Origin: Cryptosporangium aurantiacum
GTDB lineage: Bacteria; Actinomycetota; Actinomycetes; Mycobacteriales; Cryptosporangiaceae
Length of the DNA stretch: 64,000 bases
NCBI RefSeq assembly: GCF_900143005.1
Contig: NZ_FRCS01000016.1
Location: 1 to 64,000 of the forward strand
Reading direction: 5' to 3'
Notes under the pieces: model-generated
Seen by the model: only the letters and a program-made list of their open reading frames with translations
What the model was told of the DNA's origin: nothing
Databases searched by the model: none
Shown here: in pieces, positions 48,714 through 57,407 of the stretch
Position numbering within the stretch: the stretch's first letter is position 1
Layout of the letters: the number at the start of each line of letters is the position of its first letter
Position numbers and translations under genes: made by a program

Positions 48714-49094
48714 GTGGACGAGAGCGGCACGGTCCGGGTCCTGGTCGTCGACGACCAGGAGCCGTTCCGCGCCGCCGCGACCGCCGTCGTCACGCACACC
48801 GGCGGGTTCACGCTCGTCGGCGCCGCCACCAGCGGGGAGGACGCGGTCCGCCGCGGACCCGCGCTCCGGCCCGACCTGGTGCTGATGGATCTGCGGCTGC
48901 CCGGCGTGGACGGCGTCGAGGCGGCCCGGCGGCTGCGGGCTGTCTGCCCCGACGTGCTGGTCGTGGTCTTCTCGACGTATTACCCCGGTGACCTGCCCGC
49001 CGCGGTCCGCACCACGGAGGTGGCCGGCTACTTCCACAAGTCCGCGCTGCGCCCGGCGCTGCTCCGGGACATCTGGCGCGCGCGGCTATCATGA
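48714..49094 (+). CDS. Stand-alone response-regulator receiver domain
   Basis: A 126-residue protein made only of a receiver domain: TVRVLVVDDQEPFRAA, Asp59 in VLMDLRLPGV, a Ser in place of the usual Thr in VVVFSTYYPGD, and a Lys in FHKSALRP. There is no output domain, so it would act as a phosphate sink, kinase modulator or CheY-like messenger. GTG 48714 lies after a distant GGAG. The stop is 4 nt before the next regulator gene, which has its own -10-like site. Confidence 0.8.
   Translation: MDESGTVRVLVVDDQEPFRAAATAVVTHTGGFTLVGAATSGEDAVRRGPALRPDLVLMDLRLPGVDGVEAARRLRAVCPDVLVVVFSTYYPGDLPAAVRTTEVAGYFHKSALRPALLRDIWRARLS
49087..49092 (+). promoter_or_regulatory. -10-like hexamer for response regulator
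   Basis: TATCAT, overlapping the receiver gene's stop, ends 6 nt before GTG 49099. Confidence 0.5.
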
Positions 49095-49098
49095 CGCG

Positions 49099-49761
49099 GT
49101 GCCGGTCCGGGTGGCGATCGCCGAAGACGACGTCCTGCTGCGGGCGGGGTTGTCGCAGCTCATCACCATCGCCGATGGGCTGGAGATGGTCGGTGCCGCC
49201 GCCGATCTGCCCTCGATCGTCGAGCTCGTCGAGGCCGAGCGACCCGACCTGGTGATCACCGACGTCCGGATGCCCCCGACCAGCACCGACGAGGGCATCC
49301 AGCTCGCCACCCGGCTCCGGCGCGACCACCCGGCGATCGGCGTCATCGTGCTGAGCCAGTACCACGAACCGGCCTACGCGCTGGCGCTGCTGGGCGACGG
49401 GGTGGAGGGCCGCGGGTACCTGCTCAAGGAACGCGTCGCCCACGTGCGGGAGCTCACCGAGGCCGTGCACCGGGTCGCCGACGGCGGCTCGGTGATCGAT
49501 CCCGCGGTGGTGGCCACGCTGGTCCGCACGCACGGCGCCACCCGCACCGCGCTCGACGTGCTCAGCCCGCGCGAGACCGAGGTGCTCGCCGAGATGGCGC
49601 AGGGCAAGAACAACCTCGCGATCGCGCGAACGCTGCACCTGACCGAACGCGCGGTGGAGAAGCACGCCAACCAGATCTTCGGCAAGCTCGGCCTGGCCAC
49701 CGAACCCGACATCAACCGCCGGGTCAGGGCGGTGCTGATGTTCCTCGATCACCGCAAGTAG
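49099..49761 (+). CDS. NarL/LuxR-type response regulator
   Basis: A 220-residue regulator: receiver with VRVAIAEDDVLLRAGLSQLI, Asp55 in LVITDVRMPPT, Lys in YLLKERV; HTH reads LSPRETEVLAEMAQGKNNLAIARTL, then AVEKHANQIFGKL. Its NRRVRAVLMFL end matches the regulator at 16344. The probable partner is the kinase at 52063, on the opposite strand. Its 3' end overlaps the ABC permease gene by 13 bp. Confidence 0.92.
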   Translation: MPVRVAIAEDDVLLRAGLSQLITIADGLEMVGAAADLPSIVELVEAERPDLVITDVRMPPTSTDEGIQLATRLRRDHPAIGVIVLSQYHEPAYALALLGDGVEGRGYLLKERVAHVRELTEAVHRVADGGSVIDPAVVATLVRTHGATRTALDVLSPRETEVLAEMAQGKNNLAIARTLHLTERAVEKHANQIFGKLGLATEPDINRRVRAVLMFLDHRK

Positions 49762-52061
49762 CGGGCACTCCGATCGCGGCCGGTCCGCCGCCCGGCGACG
49801 GCCAGCACCACGGCGAGGCCCAGCACGGCCACCGCCCCCGCGACCGCGATCCGCACCGGCAGCCACGCGTCACCGCCGACGCCCGAGCCGGTCGCGACCT
49901 CGTGCCAGACGATCCGCCCGGCGCCGTACCCGACCGGAACACCGACCAGCACGGCGGGCAGCGCGATCCGCAGCGCCACGATCGCGAGCACCGTCGCCTG
50001 CCCGGCCGCGGTGAACCCGAGCGCGCCGAGCACCGCGAGGTTCCGCCGCGACCGGCGGCGCGCGCCGCGCAGCGCGTGCAGCAGCACGAGGACGACCGCG
50101 AGCGCCATCACCGCCGCGACCGCGGACGGCACCACCCGCAGCCCGTCCAGCACCCCGATCTCCGGCGGCAGCTCACGCGGGTAGATCTCCCGGTCCGCTC
50201 CGAGGTCGTCCACCAGGTCGTCGAGCGCGCCGGGCGCCACCCGCAGGTGGCCCTCGCGGTACCCCTCGGACAACACCACGGTGCCGATCGTGTCCGGGTG
50301 CAGCAGCACGCCGCCGCCCAGCCGGCTGCCGTCACCGAGCGACGCCCCGACGCCCACGCCGACGACACGCAGCCGCCGCGTCGTGCCGTCGCGGGCCGTG
50401 ACCGTCAGCGTATCCGCCACCCGGAGCCCGTGCCGCTCGGCGAACCGGACGCCCAGGCACACCTCGTCGACGGTGGCGGGGAGCCGGCCGTCGACGACGG
50501 TCGGGCCGACGGACCCCTTCCATGACCGGTGCGCGTAGGCCTCGACCCGTTCGCCGTCGATCAGCACCGACCCCGAGAGCGCTTCGGCGAGCCCGACCAC
50601 CCGCGGGTCGGCGCGGAACCGGACGAGGTCCTCGTCGAGCACGTCGGAGACGACGAGGTCGGCCGAGCCACCCCAGCGGTCCGGTGTGGAGACCAGCCGG
50701 TCGAGGCTGAGACCGACGGTCAGGGCGGCGACCGCGACCGCGATCGCCGCGGTGAGCCCGACCGTTCCGCGGCCCGTTCCGGCGGCACCGAGCCGTAGCC
50801 CGGCCAGCACCGCCGGACCACCCGGCACCGGCCCCCGCCCCGGCCGGCGCCGGCCGCGGGCCGACCGACCGGCGAGCGCGGACGCGCCGGCCGCCACGAC
50901 GGCCACGGTCAGGCCGACCGCCGCGGCGCCCAGGCCCGCCGCCGCCGGATCCGCGCGGAACCCCGGCCGGGGATCAAAGCCGGCGAGCCCGCCGATCGGT
51001 TGCACCAGGCCTGCCGCGATTCCGCAGGCCAGCGCGGTGGCCGTCGCCACGACGGCGGTGACGACGATCGGCAGCAGCCGCGCGGTGACCCGTTCCGCCG
51101 TCGTCAGGCCCAGCATCGCCTCGATGCGCTGCGCCCGGGCCGAGCCGGCGTGATGGCGCGCCAGCGCTTGGACGACGACGAGCAGCACGACGGCGGCGGC
51201 CACGGCGTCGGCGAGCAGCAGCCCGGCCGCAGCGGCGCGCCGGGCCGGCCGCACCAGGGCGTCCTCGGACTCGGCCGGGAACACGACTTCGTAGTCGGTG
51301 TGTCCGGCGCCCTCCCGCCGCACCACCGGCCGGGCCGCGGCGAGCCGGTCGAGCCCGGTGCGGAACGCGGTCCGGTCGGCGACCGGCCGGTCGAGCCGGA
51401 CGTAGGTGATCCGGCCCAGCTCGGCGGCGGCGTACCGGGCCGCGAACGCCGGAGTGGACAGCACGTGCGAGGTCAGCGTTCCCCACGACGGCATCCGCAT
51501 GATCCCGACCACCCGCACCGGCATCGCAGGACCGGCCGGGGCGCCGAAGCCGGTGGCGAACCGGTGGAACTGGTCGAGCGTCAGCATCCGGAGCGTGAAC
51601 GCCGAGCCGACCGACAGGCCCGCGTGCCCCGCGAACGCCTCGGAGAGCAGAACCTCGTCCACTGCCGCCGGATCCGGTGCCCGCCCGCGCAGGACGACCG
51701 GGCTCGCCAGGTCGGGCCGTTCGCGTTCCACCGGCGCGGTGACCGTCGAATACCGCAGGTCGAGCCCGGTCGCCGCGACCTCGCCGACCCACATGCGAGC
51801 GGTCCACGACGCGCGGACCTCGGGAAGGCTCGGAACGGCCTCGCTCAGCCCGGGGTGATCGACGGGGGCGAACACCCGGGCGTCGTCGCGGTGAACGGCC
51901 TCGACCAGCCGGGGGTAGGCCGACGTCGTCCGCCGGGTCACCACCGCACCGGCGACGACGAGCCCGCCGGCGAGCCCGATCACCAGCCCGAGCGCGAGCA
52001 GGGCCGCGCGGCGGCGTCGCCACTCGAGGCGCGCCACCAGGACTATCGCCGCCCACGACAC
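49749..52061 (-). CDS. FtsX-like ABC permease
   Basis: A 770-residue membrane protein with two FtsX/MacB-type halves: helix near residue 17, large outer domain (45-260), three helices (280-390), fourth, then a helix at about 450 and a second outer domain, then three C-terminal helices. LGLTTAERVTARLLPIVV and LGALGFTAAGQATVLAIVALRIALP are the paired coupling helices. With the ATPase at 53586 it forms an ABC transporter for lipids, peptides or envelope signals. GTG 52061 follows the kinase stop by 1 nt; the longer frame is rejected. Confidence 0.87.
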   Translation of the reverse strand: MSWAAIVLVARLEWRRRRAALLALGLVIGLAGGLVVAGAVVTRRTTSAYPRLVEAVHRDDARVFAPVDHPGLSEAVPSLPEVRASWTARMWVGEVAATGLDLRYSTVTAPVERERPDLASPVVLRGRAPDPAAVDEVLLSEAFAGHAGLSVGSAFTLRMLTLDQFHRFATGFGAPAGPAMPVRVVGIMRMPSWGTLTSHVLSTPAFAARYAAAELGRITYVRLDRPVADRTAFRTGLDRLAAARPVVRREGAGHTDYEVVFPAESEDALVRPARRAAAAGLLLADAVAAAVVLLVVVQALARHHAGSARAQRIEAMLGLTTAERVTARLLPIVVTAVVATATALACGIAAGLVQPIGGLAGFDPRPGFRADPAAAGLGAAAVGLTVAVVAAGASALAGRSARGRRRPGRGPVPGGPAVLAGLRLGAAGTGRGTVGLTAAIAVAVAALTVGLSLDRLVSTPDRWGGSADLVVSDVLDEDLVRFRADPRVVGLAEALSGSVLIDGERVEAYAHRSWKGSVGPTVVDGRLPATVDEVCLGVRFAERHGLRVADTLTVTARDGTTRRLRVVGVGVGASLGDGSRLGGGVLLHPDTIGTVVLSEGYREGHLRVAPGALDDLVDDLGADREIYPRELPPEIGVLDGLRVVPSAVAAVMALAVVLVLLHALRGARRRSRRNLAVLGALGFTAAGQATVLAIVALRIALPAVLVGVPVGYGAGRIVWHEVATGSGVGGDAWLPVRIAVAGAVAVLGLAVVLAVAGRRTGRDRSARYLR

Positions 52062-52062
52062 G

Positions 52063-53589
52063 TCAGGCCACCTCGTCGGCGACCGGCACCCGGGCCGTGA
52101 CCGCGGTGCCGGCACCCGGGCCGGACCGGACGTCCAGTTCGCCGCCGACCGCGCCGACGCGGTCGGTCATGTTCTGCACGCCGGCCCCGGTCGGCCTCGC
52201 GGCCGGGTCGAAGCCGGGCCCGTCGTCGGCCACCCGCAGGGTGAGGACGCCGTCCCCGGCGCGCCACAGCCGGATCGTCACGGCCGCACCCGGCGCGTGC
52301 TTGGTGACGTTCTGCAGCGCTTCGAGGCAGCAGAAGTACAGCGCCGCCTCGATCTCCGGGGCGAACCGCTCGTCGACACAGTCCACGTCGGCGCGCAGCC
52401 CGCTGCGCTCGACCGCGCCGGGCAGCGCCTGCGCGAGGCCGGCATCCCGCAGCAGCGCCGGGTAGACGCCGTGCGCGAGGTCCCGCAGGTCCGCCAGCGC
52501 CCGTTCGGCCAGCGCGTCGAGCTGGTCCAGCATCGGATCGTCGCCCGCCCGCAGCTCGCGGAACAGGCCCAGCCCGACCGCCAGCGAGACGAGATGCTGC
52601 TGGGCACCGTCGTGCAGGTCGCGTTCGATCCGCCGCCGTTCGGCGTCGGCGGTCGAGACCAGGCGTGACCGGGACGCGCGCAGCTCGGCGTTGGAGCGGC
52701 GCAGCTCGCGCAGCGTCTGCTGGAGCCGCCCGTCCACCTGGCGGTTGTGCAGGACGCCGCCCAGCCGCCGGGCGGTCTCGGCCAGCGCGCGGTCGTCGGG
52801 CGGGCTGAACCGCTCCTGGTCGCGGGCCCGGCGCACGACCAGCAGCGCGAGCAGATGGTCGCCGTGCCGGGCCGGGGCCGCGCGGACCTGCGGACCCGGC
52901 TCGTCGGCGAGCAGCTCGGGAACCCAGGTACGCAGCCAGCCCGGGCCGACCACGCCGACCCGCCGCAGTCGCTCGACCGCCGCCACCCCCACCGCGTCCG
53001 CCCGGACCGGGCCGCCCCCCGGAACCCGGATCCGGCGCTCCAGCGCGCCTCCGTCACCGACCCAGATCTCCACGCTGGACGCCCGCCACTGTCTCCGCAC
53101 CGCGACTGCCAGCTCGCGTAGCAGCTCCTCGACCGGCACGCCGGTCGCGGCCTGGCTGACGAACCGGTCGAGCACCGCCTCGGTGGTGTGGCGGCCACCG
53201 CGTCCGACCCGCCCCGCGGCGCGCCGGGCCCAGCGCAGCAGCACCGGGGCGATCGCCGCCACCGCGAGCATGCCGAGCCCGACCGCCGCGCCGATCCGGC
53301 TCTCCCTGGCGTCCGGAAGCCGGCCGAGCGCCAGCAGCGCGACCGCGGGTCCGATCGCCGCGGCCGTCCCGACCGCGGCCACCGACGCCGCGACCGTGAG
53401 CGTCGCGGTCGCGTGCCGCCGCGCGACCGGGACGAAACCACCCAGCGCGCCGGCCACCAGTCCGGCCACCAGGCAGAGCGGCGCGACGACGCCGGGCAGC
53501 CACCCCGCCCACCCGAGCACCACCGCCCCGCCCGCCGCGACCAGCCCGGACAGCGCCCCGGCGAGCAGCACCGTGAGCCGAGACCTCAC
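52063..53589 (-). CDS. Sensor histidine kinase, GAF-type, HDGAQQ type
   Basis: A 508-residue kinase. Four helices (residues 5-115) are followed by a soluble GAF-like domain (about 130-285, VLDRFVSQAATGVPVEELLREL) and a coiled segment; the box [19 protein letters not shown] holds His326; EALQNVTKHAPG and GAGVQNMTDRVGAVGG follow. The long frame to 54141 would overlap the ABC ATPase gene; GTG 53589 in a GTGA overlap is the true start. It lies between ATPase and permease genes and probably senses or controls their flux. Confidence 0.88.
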   Translation of the reverse strand: MRSRLTVLLAGALSGLVAAGGAVVLGWAGWLPGVVAPLCLVAGLVAGALGGFVPVARRHATATLTVAASVAAVGTAAAIGPAVALLALGRLPDARESRIGAAVGLGMLAVAAIAPVLLRWARRAAGRVGRGGRHTTEAVLDRFVSQAATGVPVEELLRELAVAVRRQWRASSVEIWVGDGGALERRIRVPGGGPVRADAVGVAAVERLRRVGVVGPGWLRTWVPELLADEPGPQVRAAPARHGDHLLALLVVRRARDQERFSPPDDRALAETARRLGGVLHNRQVDGRLQQTLRELRRSNAELRASRSRLVSTADAERRRIERDLHDGAQQHLVSLAVGLGLFRELRAGDDPMLDQLDALAERALADLRDLAHGVYPALLRDAGLAQALPGAVERSGLRADVDCVDERFAPEIEAALYFCCLEALQNVTKHAPGAAVTIRLWRAGDGVLTLRVADDGPGFDPAARPTGAGVQNMTDRVGAVGGELDVRSGPGAGTAVTARVPVADEVA

Positions 53590-54275
53590 GCCGGGACGTC
53601 CTCGGTCACCACGCACCCGTCGCGCATCCGGACGACCCGGGCGGCGGCGGACGCGACCGCGGCGTCGTGGGTCACGACGACGATCGTCTGGCCGGACGCG
53701 TTCAACCGCTGCAGCAGCTCGAGCACCTCGGCGGCACCGGCCGAGTCGAGGGCACCGGTCGGCTCGTCGGCCAGCAGCAGCGGCGGCTCGTTGGCCAGCG
53801 CGCGGGCGATCGCCAGCCGCTGCCGCTGCCCGCCGGACAGCGCGTGCGGAGCGGCGTCGGCCTTGTCCAGCAGGCCCAGCAGGTCGAGCACGTCGAGCGT
53901 CCGCTGCCCCGCGCGGCGTCGGCCGACACCGCCCAGCAGCGCCGCGAGCCGGACGTTGTCGGCCGCGGACACGTCGTCCAGCAGCTCGAAGAACTGGAAC
54001 ACCAGGCCGACGTGGCGCCGCCGGAACCGGGCCGCGGCGTCGGCCCCGAGCGTGTCGACGCGGACGCCGCCGACCTCGACCGTCCCGTCGTCCGGCCGCT
54101 CCAGCCCGGCGACGACGTTGATCAGCGTCGACTTGCCGCACCCCGAGGGACCGGTCACCGCGACGAACTCGCCGGGCTCGACGGTCAGGTCCGCACCGCG
54201 CAGCGCCGGGACGGGGGCGGCGGAGTCCTGGTCGAACGTCTTCCGTACACCGCGTACGACCAGGGCAAACGTCAC
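53586..54275 (-). CDS. MacB/LolD-like ABC ATP-binding protein
   Basis: A 229-residue ATPase: Walker A GPSGCGKSTLINVVAG, Q loop LVFQFFELLDDVSAADNV, signature LSGGQRQRLAIARAL, Walker B LLLADEPTGALDS, switch His in VTHDAAVA. Members pair with FtsX-like permeases, here the one at 49749. GTG 54275 lies 7 nt after TAGGTT, and the first gene of the operon thus looks leaderless; an in-frame start at 54347 is rejected. Confidence 0.92.
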   Translation of the reverse strand: MTFALVVRGVRKTFDQDSAAPVPALRGADLTVEPGEFVAVTGPSGCGKSTLINVVAGLERPDDGTVEVGGVRVDTLGADAAARFRRRHVGLVFQFFELLDDVSAADNVRLAALLGGVGRRRAGQRTLDVLDLLGLLDKADAAPHALSGGQRQRLAIARALANEPPLLLADEPTGALDSAGAAEVLELLQRLNASGQTIVVVTHDAAVASAAARVVRMRDGCVVTEDVPA

Positions 54276-54282
54276 GCCGGTC

Positions 54283-54288
54283 AACCTA
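54283..54288 (-). promoter_or_regulatory. -10-like hexamer for ABC/kinase operon
   Basis: TAGGTT on the minus strand, 7 nt before GTG 54275. Confidence 0.45.
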
Positions 54289-54356
54289 ACCCGCCGTTCG
54301 GGCAGCCGACAGGGGTGTTGTCTGGTGGACGACGGGCGAGGTAGCACCCCGCGCGG

Positions 54357-55982
54357 TCAGTAGAACATCGCCGCGCGTTCGGCGAGCATCACGGCGGTCG
54401 CGTTGGTGCCGCGCCGGGGCACGACCGGCAGCACCGACGTGTCGACGACCCGCAAGCCGGTGACGCCCCGGACCGCGAGCGTCTGGTCGACGACCGCGCC
54501 GGAGTCGCCGTCCGGACCCATCCGGGCGCTGCCGGACAGGTGAAAGTTCGAGTTGAGGTTGAGCCGCAGCCAGTGGTCGAGTGCGGCGTCGTCGGCGAGC
54601 GTCCGGGTGTCCGGCGCGGTGATCGACGCGACGTGGTCGGCGAGCGGCCGGGTGCGGAGCAGCTCGACCGCCGCCCGGACGCCGGTGCGCAACCGGGCCC
54701 GGTCGCCGGCCGGCGCCAGGTAGTCGAAGTGCAGTTCGGGCGGCGTGCCGGGGTCGGCGGAGATCAGCCGCAACCGCCCCCGGCTCTCCGGGTGCTGGAG
54801 CGCGACCATCAGGTTCAGATCCCCCTGGCGGATCATCTGGGTGGCCAGGCGCCGCAGCGAGACGCCGCGCAGCGCGGAGAACGTCCGGCGCGGCCGGCGC
54901 AGGACGTCCGCGGCCCCCTTGCGCAACGACGTCCGGCCGCTGCCGGTGTCGGTCATCATCGCGCCGAGCGGGATGACGAACAGCAGCAGCTCCAGGTCAC
55001 CGGCCGGGTCGGAGCCGGAGTCGAGGTTCAGCGCGACCTGGGCGGTGAGCGTGTCCGGGTCGAACGGCACGTCGCCGGACGCGGTGAACCCCACGTAGAC
55101 GTCGGGGTGGTCGGAGAAGTCCCGGCCGACGCCCGGCAGGTCCGCGACGACGGCGATCCCGGCCGCCCGCAGCGCGTCGGCGGGGCCGAGCCCGGACAGC
55201 ATCAGCAGGTGCGGTGACTTCACCGACCCGGCGGACAGCACGACCTCACCGGCCCGGATCAGCTCGTCCCCCACCGCGACGCCGACCGCTCGCCCGCGGT
55301 CGAGAACCACCCGGGTGACGACCGCGCCGCCGCGCACGGTGAGGTTCGGCCGGTCGAGGTGCGGCAGCAGGTGCGAGATCGCGGTGTTCACCCGGATGCC
55401 GTCGGCGAAGTTGCCCGGCATCAGCCCGGCGCCCGGCGTCTCGTCCCCGTTCTTGTTCTTCTCTTCGGGGAAGCCTGCCGCCAGGCAGGCGTCGAGGAAC
55501 GCGGCGGACAGCGGGCTGAGCGCCTCACCCTTGACCCGCTGCACCGGCAGCGGGCCGTCGCCGCCGTGCAGGTCGCCGCGGAAGTCCAGATCGTGCTCGG
55601 CGCGCACGTAGTACGGCAGGCACGCCTCGTAGGACCACGACGCGTTCCCGAGCGCGACCCAGTCGTCGAAGTCGGCCCGGGTGGCGCGGACGTAGTTCGC
55701 GCCGTTCATCGCACCGGAGCCGCCGAGCACCCGGCCGCGCGGGATCGTCCACGGCAGGTCGGGCGTGAGGTAGGCGGGCAGCGGCCAGTTGTACGGATTA
55801 CCGGGCAGCACCGCGGAGAGCGACGAGACGCGCAGCAGCTCCTCCGGGAAGTCGCCCGGCGTGGCGAAGACCGGACCGGCCTCCAGCAGGAGGACCCGGC
55901 GGTCCGGGTTCTCCGACAGCCGGCCGGCCAGTACACATCCGGAGGTGCCGCCGCCCACGACGACGACGTCGAACTCGCTCAT
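54357..55982 (-). CDS. GMC-family FAD oxidoreductase
   Basis: A 541-residue flavoprotein: FAD motif VVVVGGGTSGCVLAGRL near residue 6, GMC signature GRVLGGSGAMNGANYVR, and a C-terminal end with NSNFHLSGSARMG (active-site His) and RRGTNATAVMLAERAAMF. Relatives oxidise alcohols, glucose, choline or sterols. Length and style also allow the mycofactocin-linked MftG type, but no mycofactocin genes are in view. It is divergent from a F420-type oxidoreductase with 88 bp between. Confidence 0.88.
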   Translation of the reverse strand: MSEFDVVVVGGGTSGCVLAGRLSENPDRRVLLLEAGPVFATPGDFPEELLRVSSLSAVLPGNPYNWPLPAYLTPDLPWTIPRGRVLGGSGAMNGANYVRATRADFDDWVALGNASWSYEACLPYYVRAEHDLDFRGDLHGGDGPLPVQRVKGEALSPLSAAFLDACLAAGFPEEKNKNGDETPGAGLMPGNFADGIRVNTAISHLLPHLDRPNLTVRGGAVVTRVVLDRGRAVGVAVGDELIRAGEVVLSAGSVKSPHLLMLSGLGPADALRAAGIAVVADLPGVGRDFSDHPDVYVGFTASGDVPFDPDTLTAQVALNLDSGSDPAGDLELLLFVIPLGAMMTDTGSGRTSLRKGAADVLRRPRRTFSALRGVSLRRLATQMIRQGDLNLMVALQHPESRGRLRLISADPGTPPELHFDYLAPAGDRARLRTGVRAAVELLRTRPLADHVASITAPDTRTLADDAALDHWLRLNLNSNFHLSGSARMGPDGDSGAVVDQTLAVRGVTGLRVVDTSVLPVVPRRGTNATAVMLAERAAMFY

Positions 55983-56034
55983 CCCGCCAATTGTGACTCA
56001 GGCTCCGCTCATGCCCAGGCAGCACTCTCGAGCG

Positions 56035-56064
56035 TTGACCAAAACCAGACTTCAGTTCTATAAC
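56035..56064 (+). promoter_or_regulatory. Promoter of F420-type oxidoreductase
   Basis: TTGACC (56035-56040) and TATAAC (56059-56064) are 18 bp apart; GTG 56071 lies 6 nt on. This is the best complete promoter in the window, and it implies a leaderless mRNA. Confidence 0.65.
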
Positions 56065-56070
56065 AGCGGG

Positions 56071-56955
56071 GTGGACATCGCTTACGGTTTGCCCTTCCAC
56101 ACCTGTCCGGCGCCCGCCTACCTGCTCGACGGATCGAGCCTCGGCGAGTTGGCGGCAACGGCGGAGAAGGCCGGGTTCAGCGCCGTGCACCTCACCGATC
56201 ACCCGGCGCCGTCGCAGCCCTGGCGCACCACCGGCGGGCACGACGGCGTCGACCCGTTCGTCGGGCTGGCGTTCGCGGCGGCCGCGACCACCCGGCTGCG
56301 GCTGCTGACCTACCTCGTCGTGCTGCCCTACCGAAACCCGTTCCACCTGGCGAAACTCGTCGCGAGCCTGGACGCGCTCTCCGGCGGACGGGTCGAGCTC
56401 GGCCTCGGCGCCGGGTACCACAAGGCGGAGTTCCGCGCGCTCGGCGTCGACTGGGACGAGCGCAACGCTCTGTTCGACGAGGCCCTCGCGGTGCTGCGCA
56501 AGGCCTGGACCGGTCGCCCGGTCACGCACGAGGGGCTCCACTTCACGGCCCGCGACACGGTGGTGACCCCGCCGTGCACCCCGCCGCTCTGGTTCGGCGG
56601 CAACAGCAGGCTGACGCTGCGCCGCGTCGTCGAGAACCGGGCGGGCTGGCTGCCGCTGCCGAACCCGCGGGCCACCGCGTCGCACCTGCGATCGCCGGCC
56701 ATGGAGTCGATCGCGGACTTCGCCGCGCTGCTCGACACCGCACGCGCCCACGCCGCCGCGGTGGGCGCTCCCCCGCCGAGCCGGGTCATGTACCCGCTGC
56801 CGGACGGGGATCCGGCGGTCCACGTCGACCTGGCCCGGCGCGCGGCCGAGGCCGGTGCGACGTCGCTGGTCGTCAACGGCCAGGGCCGGACGCTGCGCGA
56901 GGCGACCGAGTGGATCGACCGCTACGCGACGACCGTGCTGGAGCGGCTGTCATGA
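56071..56955 (+). CDS. LLM-class F420-dependent oxidoreductase
   Basis: A 294-residue luciferase-like TIM-barrel protein: LGELAATAEKAGFSAVHLTDHPAP, TTRLRLLTYLVVLPYRNPFHLAKLVASLDALSGGRVELGLG (family core, in segments), and PPLWFGGNSRLTLRRVVENRAGWLP. Substrate is unknown. The long frame to 55789 reads into the GMC gene and is rejected; GTG 56071 fits the promoter. Its stop overlaps the SnoaL-like gene start (ATGA). Confidence 0.88.
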   Translation: MDIAYGLPFHTCPAPAYLLDGSSLGELAATAEKAGFSAVHLTDHPAPSQPWRTTGGHDGVDPFVGLAFAAAATTRLRLLTYLVVLPYRNPFHLAKLVASLDALSGGRVELGLGAGYHKAEFRALGVDWDERNALFDEALAVLRKAWTGRPVTHEGLHFTARDTVVTPPCTPPLWFGGNSRLTLRRVVENRAGWLPLPNPRATASHLRSPAMESIADFAALLDTARAHAAAVGAPPPSRVMYPLPDGDPAVHVDLARRAAEAGATSLVVNGQGRTLREATEWIDRYATTVLERLS

Positions 56956-57386
56956 GCGACCGGTCCGACATCCACGACGCGCTGAACGCCTACGCCTGGG
57001 CGATCGACAGCCGCGACTTCCGGCTGCTGGCCACCGACGTGTTCGCCGACGACGTCGTCGCCGACTACGGGCTCCCGGAACCGCTGCGGTCGGCGGACGC
57101 CGTCGTGGCGTTCATGGACCGGGCCCACCGAGACCTCGACGCCACCCAGCACCTGATCGGCAACGTCACCGTGCGGCTGTCCGGCGACAGCGCGACCAGC
57201 CGCAGCTACGCGCACGCCACGCTGATCCGGCGGGGTGCGCCCGGCGGCAACCGGGTCGTGTTCGCCGCGTACTACGAGGACGAGTGGGTGCGAACCACCG
57301 CGGGGTGGCGGATCCGCTCGCGGGTGGCCCGGATGTTCTTCCGGGACGGCAATCCGCGAGTTCTCGATTCTTCGACGATTGGCTAA
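56952..57386 (+). CDS. SnoaL/NTF2-like protein
   Basis: A 144-residue alpha+beta-barrel protein of the SnoaL-like/NTF2 group: IHDALNAYAWAIDSRDFRLLATDVFADDVVADYG at the start, TQHLIGNVTVRLSGDSATSRSYAHA in the middle and EDEWVRTTAGWRIRSRVARMFFRDG at the end. Relatives are cyclases, ketosteroid isomerases and dehydratases. Translational coupling to the oxidoreductase indicates consecutive steps. The Asp/His residues needed for catalysis cannot be fixed by eye. Confidence 0.82.
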   Translation: MSDRSDIHDALNAYAWAIDSRDFRLLATDVFADDVVADYGLPEPLRSADAVVAFMDRAHRDLDATQHLIGNVTVRLSGDSATSRSYAHATLIRRGAPGGNRVVFAAYYEDEWVRTTAGWRIRSRVARMFFRDGNPRVLDSSTIG

Positions 57387-57395
57387 GTGTCGTAC

Positions 57396-57401
57396 TAGCC
57401 T
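57396..57401 (+). promoter_or_regulatory. -10-like hexamer for F420-type oxidoreductase
   Basis: TAGCCT, 6 nt before ATG 57408; same hexamer and spacing as at 12320. Confidence 0.45.
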
Positions 57402-57407
57402 ATCGGC

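Noticed and set aside
54357-55982. Firm assignment as mycofactocin-system MftG
   Set aside because: No mycofactocin precursor or maturase gene is present in the window.
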